The translations under genes and the position numbers were made by a program. Below the pieces are notes generated by a model, which ran no database searches, was not told the origin of the DNA, and worked only from the letters and a program-made list of their open reading frames with translations. Shown here piece by piece: positions 48,731-61,968 of a stretch of 64,000 nt of DNA. Source of the stretch: Dactylonectria macrodidyma (taxonomy: Eukaryota; Ascomycota; Sordariomycetes; Hypocreales; Nectriaceae); the NCBI GenBank assembly GCA_020744425.1, contig JAGMUV010000007.1, positions 2,418,001 to 2,482,000 of the forward strand, given 5' to 3'. Position 1 is the first letter of the stretch. The number at the start of each line of letters is the position of its first letter.

Positions 48731-51310
48731 TCAGGCGTAGGATCTGCCCACCAAGATATCTCCCACCGGCCGGGCCGAAAAGGTCGCGTGGCCGGCATAC
48801 ATACCGATGCCTTCACGGACGACTCCCCACCGCACCGCCAGCGCCTCCACGCCATCCTCCTGCGGTACTCGGTGGCATCGCGAGCTGAGCACCGCTGAGC
48901 ACGATCCGCCCGGAAGCGTCATTGGGTTTCCAGCCGGGTCGCCACTGTCGATGGCGCCTCGTGGATCCGCCTTGCGAAGAGAGAATCCCAGGACCATGAA
49001 ACCCAAAGTTGCCAACAGGGCGAGCAGGATAAGCAGCGGCAGCGGGCTGAAACCAATACCAGAATGCGAGGTTCCATCATCTCTGTCGACGGCCACGAGA
49101 ATGACACCTTGGGTAAGCAGGAAAGCCATCGCCGCACTGAGAAAGAAGAGGATCCACGACAATTGCCGGGGCAGGGTGAGGTAGAGAGACGTAGTCTGCG
49201 CGCCAATAGGCTGGCCTGAAGATACCCGCAGCGGAATGAGTCGGCCAGGGGCGACGAACATCGACATCTCGTGTGAGAAGAAGAACAGGGTAAGCAGGGC
49301 GTTGCTCGACAGATACAAGACGCCGATCAAGACTTGTGGCAACGCGGTGACGATGGCCAGGCCGACTCGCGATCCACTGCTGAGCTGATATACAGCAGTC
49401 GCCTCACCGAACGAGGAAAACGGGTTCTTGGGGGCCGCCTTGATCGACACTGCGAGGGCGGCAGCCGTAAGGCCCAGGGGAACCAGGTAGGTAAGCAGCC
49501 ACACAGCCCATCGCTGGACCGATGGCGTGGACATCCAGCGGTACGAGTTCGGGGTCCAAAACTTGGCCTCGCGCTGGCCCCAGGAGCCCTTCTTGATATC
49601 GGCCTTGGTCATCAGGCAAGCCTCTTGAGTGGTCGGATCGGGGTCCTCAAGGAACGACGAAAGCGCATCGCCTAGGGTGACCAGGGGCTTAAAGTCACTG
49701 CGGGTTAGCGCAAGCAGAAGTGCAACGGCGAGAGCGAGAAGGAAGAACAAATTGAAGAAGGCGATGAGGGCGAGAAGGGGACCGCTCAGGTTCAGCGAGG
49801 CGGTCGAGTCGTCGGCGGGTTCGGCAAGGCAGTAATCAATGGAGTCGGTCTTCTTGCCAAGTCCTTTGAAGAACTTGGTCAGCGTAGTTCCGGCCTCGGC
49901 TGTCTCAACGTCGAGATTGGAACCGGACTTGGAAATGATCAGGACAGCGTCGTATTCGATCTGGAACAGGTCGTTGAACGTGTAGATGCACTCCTCGGAC
50001 GTCAGTCGGATAAGCTTGTCGTCTTTCGCTTGTGTTTGCAGCTGTACCAGTTCGGATCGAGACATGCCATTGAGATCGACTTTGCTGCTGAGAGACCCAG
50101 ATTGAATGAAAGATGTCGAGACGAGGGCCATATTAGTAGCAGCGGCCGAGTGACTGCTAAATATTAAGGCATTATAGCTAGAGATTGATTAATCACGACT
50201 TCCAGCTTACAAGCTCTGGATATTCACTCACATTATTTGAGAGCTGACGGCGAGCACTAGAAGTGTCGCCGAGAGGGCAGCCCGGGTTGATGAGATGAGC
50301 CCAAGGTTACGAAGAGACGGAATGCCAATATCGACCCAGTTGAACTTTTCGTGTGCAATGTCCACCTCGCAGCGAGTGGGACTGGTGAGGATCTGGACGA
50401 CGTAGTTGGCTCCGGCGATGAGGATAATGGCACAGACATTTACCACAGCGTGGATTCCCCAGTTGGCACTTCGTACCTTGCCGACATCACCATCAATGAC
50501 AGAGGATCCTCCGCCCGAGATCTTACCGTAGGCCCCCGCGAGTGCAAGGCACACGATAGCAGCTACGAATACCAACAAAGCCAGCAGGGCGTTGAGTGTG
50601 ACACCGCCTCTCCAGCCTGTCGTTAATTTCCTCATGGTGCTCGGCGGCGTTTGGTCCTTGAGCATCTTCTCCATCTCAGCCCGCGGCGTTCCCGCCCTTG
50701 ATCCCTCGGACATGAGAAAGTTACCATTTCCGGGTGTCTCGCAATGGTAGTTGTGGTTAGGAAAGTTGCTCGTGTCCGGACTCTCGGGGATTCGGTGCTT
50801 GCGGGCGAGGGATTCGGGTGTCTCGCCACGGAGGAAGTTGACGACATAGTCGGGGATGATGTCGCTACCAAGAACGCTGGAGACGGAACGGCTGATGCTG
50901 CTAGCGGCGCGGTGTGGTAGAGAGCCGCTGCGGGTGTGTCTGAGAGACGATGTGTAGCGGACAGAAGATCGGGAGTTGTTGAAGCTGTGGAACGGCCACC
51001 GGACCGTGGGTCGACCCGATGAGTTTGTGAAGCCACGGGTTCTAGGTCGTGATCCAGTCCCAGGTCCTGAACCCGAAACCGACCCCGATACTGATTGACC
51101 TGGCTCTTCGGAGATGCTATTGGTAGGTTTGTGTAAGCAAAGTCGAACCTTTGAGATGCGATACACGTTGTCTCTTGTGTTATCTTTTGACGTATCGTCT
51201 TACCTTCCAATGGTTCTATCACGTCCCATATTCTGCTTCTCCCAGACATTTCGGTACGATGAGCTCTGGGATGGAGGAGGAGGCCGGGATGGGGGGAAAG
51301 TGCCTTCCAT
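48731..51310 (-). CDS. Multi-pass membrane protein of the DUF6536 family
   Basis: Complement of 51204-51310, 50232-51116 and 48731-50156, giving 805 residues. Introns are 87 and 75 bp. The start MEGTFPPSRPPPPSQ was chosen because its exon ends in the phase needed by the next one. The N-terminal 180 residues are disordered and Ser/Arg-rich. The signature GWRGGVTLNALLALLVF opens the first membrane segment and matches the fungal DUF6536 family. I count about eight hydrophobic segments: TLNALLALLVFVAAIVCLAL, HAVVNVCAIILIAGA, ALSATLLVLAVSSQI, LLALIAFFNLFFLLALA, VWLLTYLVPLGLTAAALA, IVTALPQVLIGVLYL, WILFFLSAAMAFLLTQGVIL and LLILLALLATLGFMVLG. A soluble loop follows segment three. The function of the family is unknown. 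The hydrophilic tail (about 80 residues) is likely cytosolic. Confidence 0.85.
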
Positions 51311-54038
51311 TGTGGTGATCCTGCTCGAGCTGTTGAGCGTTTGAAGACTCGAGCAGTCAGAGGGTCCAAAGCGGTGGCGATTCGTTCAAGGAGTGGATGG
51401 GTTGAAAGTAAAGTAGAAAAGAATGACGCAAGCCGGAGGGCCAGAAGCAAAGCGGCAACACTGCCTCACCAATAGGTAGGGGACGGGAGGGGGGATGAAC
51501 AGTTGTCACTACGAATGAAAAGTCATGAAGGAGAGACTCGAAGGTAAGAGGGAGAGAGGGCTTTGACTAGAAGCACGCACGGCCAGCCTCGGACAAGGGG
51601 AGAAGGGAAGCAAAGGGAAACGACTGGAAAAGAATGAGCGAAAAAGTGAGCGAAAAAGTGAGAGAAAAGAAAGAACGAAGAAGCATCAAGCGTCAGCAGA
51701 AGCCAGGAGGGTTGGACGCGGGAGCGGGAGCGAGGGGCGTTGAGCCCATGATAATGCTCGTCGTGGCCCAAAGCGACAAGGCGAGGGACCCTGGCCATGA
51801 GTTGGTTGTCTGAGCAAGCCTCCGCATGAATTTGATCCAAGCATACAGGGTCTGCTAGGGCCAATCATGGAGCGGACAGGCGACGGATATGCCGCGCAAG
51901 TGGGCACGCCCCTTGTTTCGGGATCAGCGCAGGCATCTGGGTTCATATATGACGAGAGCAATGAGAGAAGCACTGGCGCTGCCCAAGCCTCCAAGGGCGT
52001 TATTCTCGTGTAGTCGATCTCGTAGCAGCCGTCTCGTTGATCTGGTAAACGGATGGAGAGGGCGAGTTGATACTGCACCGCACTTTCATATTTCCCCCAC
52101 GGCACGTCTGGGACTCTCTAGACTCCAGAAACGCCGCTTGGCTTCAGCGAAGGATGTCTCGGGCAGTCTAGCGCTGCCACCCTTGTCTTAATTGGCCGTG
52201 ATATTCAACGCTGGACGAAGGTGACAGGCGAAAGAGTCATTGTTGGAGCGAGGCGGGGTGAAGCTAAGCGCAGTGCCAGCTCACCAATCCCACCATCGCC
52301 AGCACAACAGACATGGCCCGATTGTTCGGGTTGAAAGGGAATGCCTCGAAGCGGTGGACGGCCTCACGACGGGCAGGTAAGACTGCCCATGGGCAAGACG
52401 TGGAAGGCCAAAAGGAATAGGCCAAAGGACGCCTGAACGGATAGATGGGCTCTCATCCACGCGTAAATGAACCAAATGCCACTGTGAAAAGGCTTAATGC
52501 AAGTCTAGGCTCAACCGCCGGGACGCAAATTCCTTCGTCCATTTGCCATCTCCATCCCCTCGGCATCTCGTCATATTCCTCTGCAGCCAGTCTCCAGAGA
52601 GCAGGGAGGCGGTGCACAGCAGAAAAATAGAGTGGGAAAAGAAACCATTCCCCATTCAGCGCGTTTCACATTGGGATGGCCATGTTCAGCTTGCCCTATT
52701 GAGCTGGTCGGATTGGTCCAGGGTCCTGCTGCCCGTCACACGGCTGCCAGCCCTGCCCGTCAGCGGCAGAAAAGGGACGAAAAAGAAAGAGAAACAGTCA
52801 AGGGAAAGCCCAAGCCGAGCCATCAGGGATCAAGAGTTACCTAGTGGATGAACGCTGTACATAACACGCGAGGCAGCCGGATGAGTGGGAGAACGTGTGT
52901 GGGATTTTCTCGACAACTGAGAATAAAGCTCGAGGTGTTCGAGAAACCTGCCAGATGGATACAGACCTGCGACAGCACCTAGGCACCCTATCCAGAAGTC
53001 TAGTCCCGAACAGGCTACCGCCTTAAACACAGAGGCCCCAAATCGGCATAGCGCACGTTGCAGGTGAGTGTGATCGAGACTGGGGCAACTGGGGCTCTTT
53101 GATATTAAGGACGACATCAACCTGTCAGGGCGGCACCACTAAACGCCGCAGCTCACCAGGCTATCGATCACAAATCTGATCATCCCGAGTCAGCAATTTC
53201 TGCTCCGGCCGCTTGCTTGAGTCCGCATTCTCGATACGAAAGGGCCATACCTTCGAAAGAAGGCTTCTTTCGTGTGAATCCCCACCTGTAGGGTCAATAA
53301 CTCCGATCCAAACAAGACCGCCCAGTCAACTAAAACAACTCCAAACCCCTGGCCCGCGGTGTCCTTTGGCTAGCACCCACTGTCACTCTGCCAAGAGTCA
53401 GAGAAGCGAGCCTTCAATGAAGATCCATCCCACTCAACAAGGGACGGAAACTCGACTAGAGAGGGACGGAACGTGCTGAACGAAGTAATCGTTACCCAAG
53501 ACGCCCAGGGTTTGAGAGAACGCACATGGGAAGCCAGGAGAGCTTGTGGAGTGCATAGGCACAATCATATATCCCACGCACGCACTAATTGCTTGCAGCA
53601 GTCCAAGTTTTCTCCCTTCCGTAAAAATAGAAAGAACAACCACATTCTTCGTCCAGTAGCCTTAGCTATTAGCTTCCGTGCCTCACGGACCTTGGAATCG
53701 GCGCACTAAAACGCTCTAATTAAGTTGCTAAATCTGGCTCCCAGTCATCTCTGATCGGTTCAATCCTCGCAGGAAACACCATTCTTCCCATGTTACTAAT
53801 AACCTCTTGACGCAGACGCCGAACCCCGCACTCCTTTCCATTAAAACTAAATTCCATGCGAAAAAGAAACGAGCGCCGTGGCTATGCGAATGTGGATGTT
53901 CTGTTACACTTTTCAACAAAAGCTATCCAGCCAGTCACCTCTTTTGACAACGTCATGATGATACACTGCTAATCTCTGTCCGCCTCGCCCACATGTAATC
54001 TCGTCATCCCCCTCTTCTACAGCGAGCTGACAACTTCT
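51311..54038. other. Intergenic region of 2.7 kb; no gene seen
   Basis: This stretch holds the upstream DNA of the DUF6536 gene and the 3' flank of the leucine-rich-repeat gene. The longest frame is about 140 codons (51686-52105, -) without features. A GTGAGCGAAAAA unit is repeated at 51645-51664. No RNA gene was seen. Confidence 0.45.
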
Positions 54039-57000
54039 TCAGTCAGCGATCGCGCTCTCGTCGGCCGGTGGCGACTCCGCACTCTTAATACCAGATGGTA
54101 CAGTAATGTTGGCCCGGGCCTTGTGTTGTGCTTCCACAAATCGATCCCAGTGCTCCGGGTCGCTCTCCTCCATGTTTCTCAGCGCAATGTCACGGTGCTC
54201 CTTGAATGCTCGCACGGGACCCTTCTCTTTCACCTTCTCTAGAAGTTCGCCACCAATATCCTCAGCTAGCTCTGAGAGCATTCGAACGTGCTTTGGATCC
54301 GACCCAATGTCGTCGATTGTCTTGAGCATTTCGATCTGCTCCTGTTTGAAGAAGCCCACGCGGAATCGGTGGCCCGCACGCAGAATCCGTCCTTCTTCCT
54401 CGCCGAGTGTCTTGGACAGCATCATCGAGTTTGATCTCGACAGTGGCTCGGTGACGTTGAGTTCTGACTCGTCTTCGTTGTCTGACAGCATCATGCTTGG
54501 GTCTTCGGCTGGAGGTACCACCGCAGGAAGTTCCTCGGCCTGTTGAGCAGCTGCGGGCATGGGTGTTGCGTGGATCGGCTCTCGAGTGTCCGGGTACTCA
54601 TCTTCGAAACGCTTGATGATGCCTTGCAGCGTGTCGTCAAGGAACATAAGTTTGCGTAGATTCTGCTCGTCCCCAGGGTTGGCCCTGGCCTTATTCAGCG
54701 CCGGCTGCAGTCGCAGGCGGATCTTGCGAGCGCCTGCCAAAAGATGCTTCGACATGTCCTTCGCCTTTCCTCCACTCGCCAATGCGGCTCCAGGGCTTGC
54801 CACGCCATTCTCAAAGTCTCGGATAAACTCGCCCGACTGCCTGCGAGACTCGTCGCCGCGGTTCTTCAGACAACACGTCAGGGCCTTGACGACTCCCGTG
54901 CCGCCTATCACATAATCCTCATCTGGCGCCGAGCTAGTATCATCGGGTAGTTCATCGTCGTCCAGAACATCATAGCCGACCAGGTGGGCGAGAACGTCTG
55001 GGTACGGAGGTGATTTGGGCTCGGGTGCGTCGGTGTAGTTCTCTGCCAGGGCTGCGGCGACAGCAGCACTCACGTCAGCATCTTGAATACGTTCCATGTT
55101 CCTCAAACAGTACGCCACCACCTGCTTGGCCATCGCTTTGACAATCTCGCCAGACCGGTCACTAGGAACTTCAATATCTACACAGATGAGGCTTTTGGAC
55201 ACACGAGCGGCAGCAAGAAGAGATGCATATAACGCACAAGCTTCCTCCTGGGCTTCCTCGGTCCTCGCGTCCGCCAGCTTCATCAGCTCCTCATTTCCAA
55301 GGAGGTTAATATGTGCGAGGTGATGGACCTCGGGGAGAACCTCGACCAATGCAATGGCCTGCTCCGATGTCATCTGGACAGCTTCGAGGTGTATCCGCTT
55401 CAAACAGGCCATCTTTGGCAGATACCTAGAATTTTGTCAGTATGAATTACGGATTAAATTCCGGCCATAAGATGGTATGAGCGTACCTCCTGAGCAGACC
55501 AACCGCGCTCGGGGTTGACTGAAATAACGCCTGGTTCTGTGACAGATCGATGAACCGGAAGCTCTTGAGCTTGACCAGTGTCGGTAGGATTTTGCAGAGC
55601 GACGACGGCGTTAGATTGCAACCAGCCAAGCCCATCGCCCACAGAGATGAATTCTCATTGATTGCCGAGGCCAGCGCTTCCATGTGAGCCCCAAGATCGT
55701 TACCGTTTAGGTCGAGCCCCTCGCACTTGTCGGCCGCGATGTATTTTACAACATGCTGCACACCTTCATCATCGATGTGGTTGTGAGCAAGGCCCAGCCT
55801 CCCCACACCACACTTTATTAGCCCATCGATGATGGTACCCAGTTGCTCCATGCTCGGTCCTGTCTCACCAAGGTTGACCAGTTCAAGCGTCGAACCTCCA
55901 AGGCGTTCCCCGAGGGCCTTGGAAAATATATCAGAGATGCCGAGCGGTATGTGAGCTCCATTGGGAAGTGCACCATTCTGCTTGACCTGGGATTGGCGAG
56001 GGAATTGGATCTGGGAGACGTCCAGAAACTTGAGTGATCGGCACAAGTAAATGAATAAGGATAAGTGCTTCCATCCATCGGGGCCAAGTTTGTTGTTCTT
56101 GAGCACCAATCGCTCTACAACGCAGGCGTGTTCTTCCTTTTCGTGTCTGGGTTTTCGCTTCTTCGACAGTGGCCGCTTTGCTGCCAGGAGTCCAGCTAAT
56201 ATCACCCTCAACCCCTCATCGGTGAGCCCAATATTTTCAAGAATAACTGCTCGTACGGGCACAACAGCCAGGTAGTCTCCCAAAGTAATGAGATCAGGCA
56301 GCTGCAGCCAGTAGTCGGTCAGATCCAGCTTATTCACCATACCAGTCGACGAAGAATAATTGGCCGTATCAGTTAGCTGTTCAGTAACCTTCTTAAGGAT
56401 AGGCGTCTCGCGCAACTGACAACACCTTCGGTATATGCGTACTGGGTTCGTCGTTGGATAGGTTGTTGTCTTCGGAGTTAAAGCGCCTGGTGGCGTCTGG
56501 CATGACGAGTCGCTGCTGTCGTAATGGATCTCCATAGGGATAGACCCGTTAGCCTCGGCGAGTTTACGCTTTTTTTCTTTCCTAGCTTTGCGTTCCTCCT
56601 CGCTCTTTTTCTTCTTCTCTTTTTTCTTTGTATTATCTTTGTCCTTCTCTGGAATTGTGGTTGAGGCTGCGGTTGGGACTGGGATTGCGGTTGAAGCTGC
56701 GGCTGGAGCTGCGGTTTGGGTTACAGTTGGCGCTGCGTTTTGAGTTGCGGCTGGAGCTGCGGTCCCGTTGGTATTTTGGTCCTTGTTCAGGGGGACAAAA
56801 TCGAGTCCGTTCTTCTCAGGCTCCTTTGGTAGAGCATCGCCGTTGCTCTGAGTAGCATCATTTGACTGCTTCTGTTCCTCTGCGGGTCTGGGGTTTTTCA
56901 GCGCATCTCCTTCGCCCTTTTCCGTCATCTTCTTCTTCTGGGTCAGATCGGCGGGCTTCGAGGTGTGCGCGGCGTCAGCATCAGCGTACTTGGGCATTGG

Positions 57001-57776
57001 CGCAATCTCGACATCAACGCAAAAGGCGACTCTCTTCAACTTGGCCTCGTGGAGCTCAGAGATGGGACATCTCTCCCGTTTTTGGTCCACATTCAACACC
57101 ACGCGATCTACCAAGCCATGGCCTAGCTTACCAGCAGGTCCAAGGGCGCCTGACGATGAAGATAATCGGCGAAAGACGCCGAGGAAGCCCGCCTGAGTGC
57201 TCCTGGGGGGTGCCGGGGTATACGGGCCGTTCCCCTCGGGCTTCGCAGCGTGTTGCAGGACCGCATTCTTGGTGGGCGTGATCTTCGGGGGGAGGGGATC
57301 GTCTTGAGCCGTGGGTGACTGCGATGGCGGAGCCGGCAGAGGTGAATTGGCGGGGGGCGAACTGGAGGAGAACTTGGCAGAGATATTGGAGAACCACGAG
57401 TTGCGACGCTGGGTCGGGGTGCCCGACGGGCTCTTGTTGTCTATGGAACCGGATCGCGAAGGTCGTCTTTGTGCACTCGAGCCGTTCGGGGGCGTAGACT
57501 GGCCATTTGCGGGGTGGTCTATTGGCACCGACGCCGGCGCCCTGGCCGATGCGCCGGGGATCTGTCGGGGGAGAGCGGGCACAGGTGTTTTCGTCGGGGG
57601 GGAATTCTTTAATGATTTTTCTAGATTACAGTCAGTTGGATGTCGGTTGAGAGTTAAATGAGGCTGGTGCAATGTCCACTTCGCGATGCGGCGGGCAGGT
57701 GGCGAAATGCATTGGACATACCTCTGGGTGCACCATGTGTCATCCAACTGACGTCGACGCCATGGACGTGCTCCAT
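54039..57776 (-). CDS. Large leucine-rich-repeat protein, possibly Mhp1-like cell-wall/microtubule-associated protein
   Basis: Complement of 57722-57776, 55487-57620 and 54039-55425, giving 1191 residues. The start MEHVHGVDVSWMTHGAPR precedes a 101-bp intron. The join gives REKSLKNSPP. The N-terminal 200 residues are disordered and Pro/Ser-rich. A conserved segment follows (LVDRVVLNVDQKRERCPISE, then KLKRVAFCVDVEIAPMPKY). Next come an Ala/Pro/Thr repeat region and a Lys-rich coiled stretch at about 360-395. From about 440 to 820 there are ribonuclease-inhibitor-type repeats such as VERLVLKNNKLGPDGW, LGLAHNHIDDEGV and GLDLNGNDLGAHM. The C-terminal third is helical and acidic. Similar fungal proteins are often annotated as Mhp1-like; that name is from memory of annotations, not from a motif. 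Role unknown. Confidence 0.85.
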
Positions 57777-60700
57777 GCTGCGAGCCTGCGACAGGGATAG
57801 CGACAATGGGAAGGCGATGTTTGAGGGTGATGAAGATGATAATATGTCGTCTAATGGTATCAAGGTGGAGAGGTAGAATGGAGGCAAGGGAGAGATAGAT
57901 AGATGGAGGTTGAGGGGGGGAGTCAATGGTTGGTGGTCACTGGCTGTTACTGGATGGTGGCCGACAAAGCCGTGGGATGGTTGCGTTGGGTTTAGGATGG
58001 GATAATTAGGGACAAGCCTGATCCGGGAACGGGGGGCCCGTTTTCGACTTGGTGCTCCAGTACTGGACTCGCACGGTATCGATATCGGCATAAGGCGTCC
58101 GACCACACCGTCGTCGTAGTGTACGTAGTAGGCGGGTAGACGAGGCGAGACGAGGCGAGGCGAGTAATAGAGTGGGTGGTTCAAGCGAGTGGCCGGGTGG
58201 ACAAGCAGGCTGTCCGTCCTGGCTACAAAGCAGGTACTGGGTACGCTCAACAGCTGGTCTCAGCCCGGGTCAAGGTGGAGGGCGACGGCGGTAGGTTCAT
58301 TTTAGCAGCGGGGTAGTTTAAACTTGAGCCGGGATGGGGAAGTCAAGGGTCGATTCTGAAGGCGGTGCGCGCGCGCGAGTGTGCGTGTGTGTGTGGAGAG
58401 AGAAGAAAGGCTTTCGGATTTTGAGTGGTTGTTGAAGGATTGCGGCCGAGCGTCTGTGGTGCTGACCAAGGAAAAGATTGATGATGAAGCTGGATGGGAT
58501 TCGTGGACAGGCTGCGGCGGCGCGCGGGACTAGACGGGCATGACATGGATGAGATGGCAATAATTCGGAATTGGCGGAAAGGCGACACTTGGAGGGCAAG
58601 CTAAGGTATGATATCGACTGGACTGTTTAAGGTACGTTCTGTACCTACCGAGACTGATGTGACTCTGAATGCTGGCGATATTGCCCCGGGTAAAGGAGGC
58701 TTTCATGCGGCCGTAGACCACGGGGCGCATGATAGACCTGGTATTTTTATTGGTAAGGTACGTGGTACTTTGTAGGTCATCGATGCTGTGCTGTCGGCCG
58801 GACTGGGATGAATGGCGATGGGATCCTGGTAGGTCGTCTACCTACTTCTACGCAGTACAGAAGTGAGGCTTTGTCATCGCCGCCATTCAACCCAAAATCA
58901 CCACATTTCCCGTCCTCAATACCCGCTCCCTTTGCCTAGGTAGAATGAGCGAAATCTGAAGAAACAGGGGTCCCGTAATGATCCTCCATCTCTTCCAACG
59001 TCACACAGCGTCACAACGTCATGTAGCCCACTGTTATCACATAGTTATGCCATCGAGCACTGCTATCATGTTCGGATGCTGTGCTGCAACCTCTGGGTTC
59101 AACCCCAGAACCAGTCCACCGCCACCCGGCCTAACCAACAAGACAGAGCGATAAACGTCACACCCCAGCTATCGCCATTCGTCAGCAACCAAAACAGGAA
59201 CCGTAGTACCGGCTAGGCGCAACTTCAAATGCACGTGTCCCGGAACAGGACGACGATTTCATCCTCAGCAGGCCTTCCAGGTTGCCAGGGTCGCACAGCA
59301 GCGCTGGTGAGCTTAGTGTCCCTTTTTTTTTGTGTCCCCCTACCCTGGCGCAGCGCAAGTCCACTTGGCAAATCGCCAGTTTACGACCACAGCCCTACTA
59401 CGTACTAGCACATCATCATGCTTCCTGACATTATATGTACGAAAAATCGAGTACGGAGTATCCGTAACTTTATTTATCACTTTGTCCTGTACTTCGAGCT
59501 TGTGTCTCGATTCCAATGGCCACCTACCTTAGGACACACTCTCCCGCCCCCATTGCTGACCTATCTATGCCCGCTTCTCCAAGTCTCGGCTCTCTCCCAC
59601 ATCGTCAACGACCCGTGAGATGGTCCAGACCGTTCTCTAGGTTTCGACGAACTGCTCTCCAGGCTCACCCGCCACTGACCACCCACCCACAGGGCCACAA
59701 CAACGCCCAACCCCAAGAACCACACGTCCCACGCCAGCCATGGGCGCAGTAGCGTCCCCATCATCATCCTCCCTCTCCCACATCCTCCCACCTCACATCC
59801 ATGGCCCGGTGGATTTCCGTCCCCCGAGTATCCCCTGCACACGCCACCTCCGAGAATATCGTCACTGTCCCCAGGCATTGTATGATCCCGATCCCGTCCC
59901 GTTCCAATTTTGCGTGGGCCGAACTGTGTGGTCCCGAACTGCCTAACGCTACCAATTCACCCGCCACCCGGGGCCATGAGGTTGATACTCACCATCATTC
60001 CCCCCGCTCCGTTGTCAAGGAGGGAATAAAACACCAGTAAAACAAAAGTGTGTGTCGCCTCCGCCATTCAGTGCTCGTAAAGTTAGTTTCGCATAACGAG
60101 TACCACAATTCAGAGGTGCTATCTAGTCAAGAGTCGTCCATCTTCAAACTCATCCACCCTCTGTCACTCTCGACAACCTCAGGCCCCTGCTCAGTTTAAG
60201 ATCATCCCTTAGTGAAATGCCGAGGGCCAGTTCCGCATTTCAAAATCGGCATATCCGACTCCTCGTTACGTCTCTCTCTATCCTCTTTTCGATTCCATCA
60301 TACTGGGGTTCGCATCACTGGGCTAGTGCATCAACCGTGATTCAAGGAAATACATTTCCATCTAATTCCCGCACATGCCCTTACCCGCTACTCCCGCCAT
60401 GATCGCACAATGCAAATTCGTTGCCGTCTTTTGACTCCGATGAAACCCACGGTGCATTATCTAGGGATCGTCTCCTATAAATCTCAGGCCATAATTCCCA
60501 GGCTACCTCGGCTCATGTCAACACTTGATGGCGTCTCACTCTCAATGGCATAATTTCATTTATTTGATTCTACAGCTTGCATGTTTCAAAACCCATGCTT
60601 GCATGCAGGAATTTCAGGTTCACTCAAGGGAACCTTACTACAAGTCAAGTCACTATAGGCCTTTTTGGGTACAATGACACAGCCGTTCACCACGGCTATG

Positions 60701-60831
60701 GAATTTGGCTGGAAGGTATATTTTTCTTTTCATTCGCATGACCCTGAGTACGGACCTTTCCTTTCCTCGAAACTCCAAACCCAATGCCAAGGTAACAATC
60801 CTCACATGCCCAAGTCCAAAAGACCAAATTT
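57777..60831. other. Intergenic region of 3.1 kb; no gene seen
   Basis: This stretch is the promoter side of the LRR gene and the 3' flank of RPL5. It has a GCGCGCGCGC / GTGTGTGTGT run at 58362-58398 and several TACCT/AGGTA words (58631-58651, 58755-58779, 58829-58843). The CTGGGTTCAACCCCAG at 59094-59109 looks like a tRNA T-arm but has no matching body. No gene is called. Confidence 0.45.
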
Positions 60832-61968
60832 TTACTCGTTGTCCAGGATGGCCTGGATGCGCTCTTGGACGCGGGCCTCCTTCTCGGCCTTGGTCAGCTT
60901 GGGAGTACGGTAGGTCTTGGAGATAGCCTTCCACTCCTCCTTGGTCTTCTTAGGAGCATCGCTCTCGTGCTTCTTGAAAGGGTCCTCGCGGATAGCCTTG
61001 TGTGCCTCAGTGTAGAGGTCCTCAAGACCATCAGCCTCAACGTCGTCATCGACGTACTTCTGGAACTGGCTGCGGAAGCGCTCCTCATCGTCATCGGCGA
61101 GGGTCTCCATGTACTCAGCAACGTGACCACCGTAGATGTAGTTGCGGAGGACATCGGCGTCGAGCTCCTTGGTCTCCATGTCGAAACCGGGGAATCGCTT
61201 CTCGGAGTGGGGAACCAGGATACCACCGTCGGAGGCACCCTTCATGGCACCGAAGACACGGGCACCGGTGGAAGTGCGGGCAAGGCCAACGTCGAGGAAG
61301 GCCTTGAAGGGGCGGCGCTCGCCATCGTCGGTCTCAGCAGCCTCGGTGAGGGTGAACTCGCCGTCAGCCTCCTCAACACCGGCGAAGTCCTCGTCGAGGC
61401 CGAGCTTCTTGAGGGCACGGCGGGCGATGAGGAGACCAGTGGCGTAGGCAGCGGCCCAGTTGGTAAGACCGTGCTCGATGCCGTAGGCCTTGAGCTCGTG
61501 AGCGTAGGCGGAGACAAAGACCTTGTCGCCAGAGATCTCAGAGGTCACGATCTGGCAGATGATGTCGCGGTTGGTGAAGCGGACCACCAGGCGGTACTTG
61601 GGTGCATTGTACTTGTTCTTGGCCTGGGTGATGAGGCGCTTGCGGGCGTAGTAGTCGGTCTTGCCCTCGCGTCTACGCTTGTACTTGGTCTGGTAGCGGC
61701 TGTGATTCTCGTCAGCATCGTTGATTCAAGCAGATCACTGTGATATGCGATGGGGGATCCAACTTACCTGTAGTACGCGCTGTTCTTCACCAACTTGTGG
61801 AAAACCTGTAGCACGTCCCCGAGTCAGCAATTTGCGCTTCAGATTTGCTCTTCCTCTATCCGAAGCATCTTGCAGTGACTCTAACGAGCAATTGACATTT
61901 CTGTCAAGAATAAGATTGTCAAGGAAGCTCCCGAAGGACCTCCCTTGCGATAGGCCTCAACTTACCAT
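60832..61968 (-). CDS. rpl5: 60S ribosomal protein L5 (uL18)
   Basis: Complement of 61966-61968, 61768-61805 and 60832-61699, giving 302 residues. The first coding exon is the ATG alone, then a 160-bp intron (GTAAGT...CTGAC...ACAG), then 38 nt encoding [13 protein letters not shown], then a 68-bp intron. The protein begins [35 protein letters not shown] in three pieces and carries the uL18 fold that binds 5S rRNA with uL5. HVAEYMETLADDDEERFRSQF and the Lys/Glu-rich C-terminus ending QAILDNE are as in other eukaryotes. Length matches the family (about 300). It assembles with 5S rRNA before joining the large subunit. Codon use is strongly C-ending, as expected for a highly expressed gene. Divergent from the HAD gene, with 413 bp between. 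Confidence 0.97.

Noticed and set aside
59094..59109. tRNA T-arm-like sequence CTGGGTTCAACCCCAG
   Set aside because: Perfect stem pairing forces a 6-base loop, and no acceptor, D or anticodon arms were found around it.
61769..61965. snoRNA hosted in the introns of rpl5
   Set aside because: No paired C (RTGATGA) and D (CTGA) boxes with terminal stem were found in either intron.
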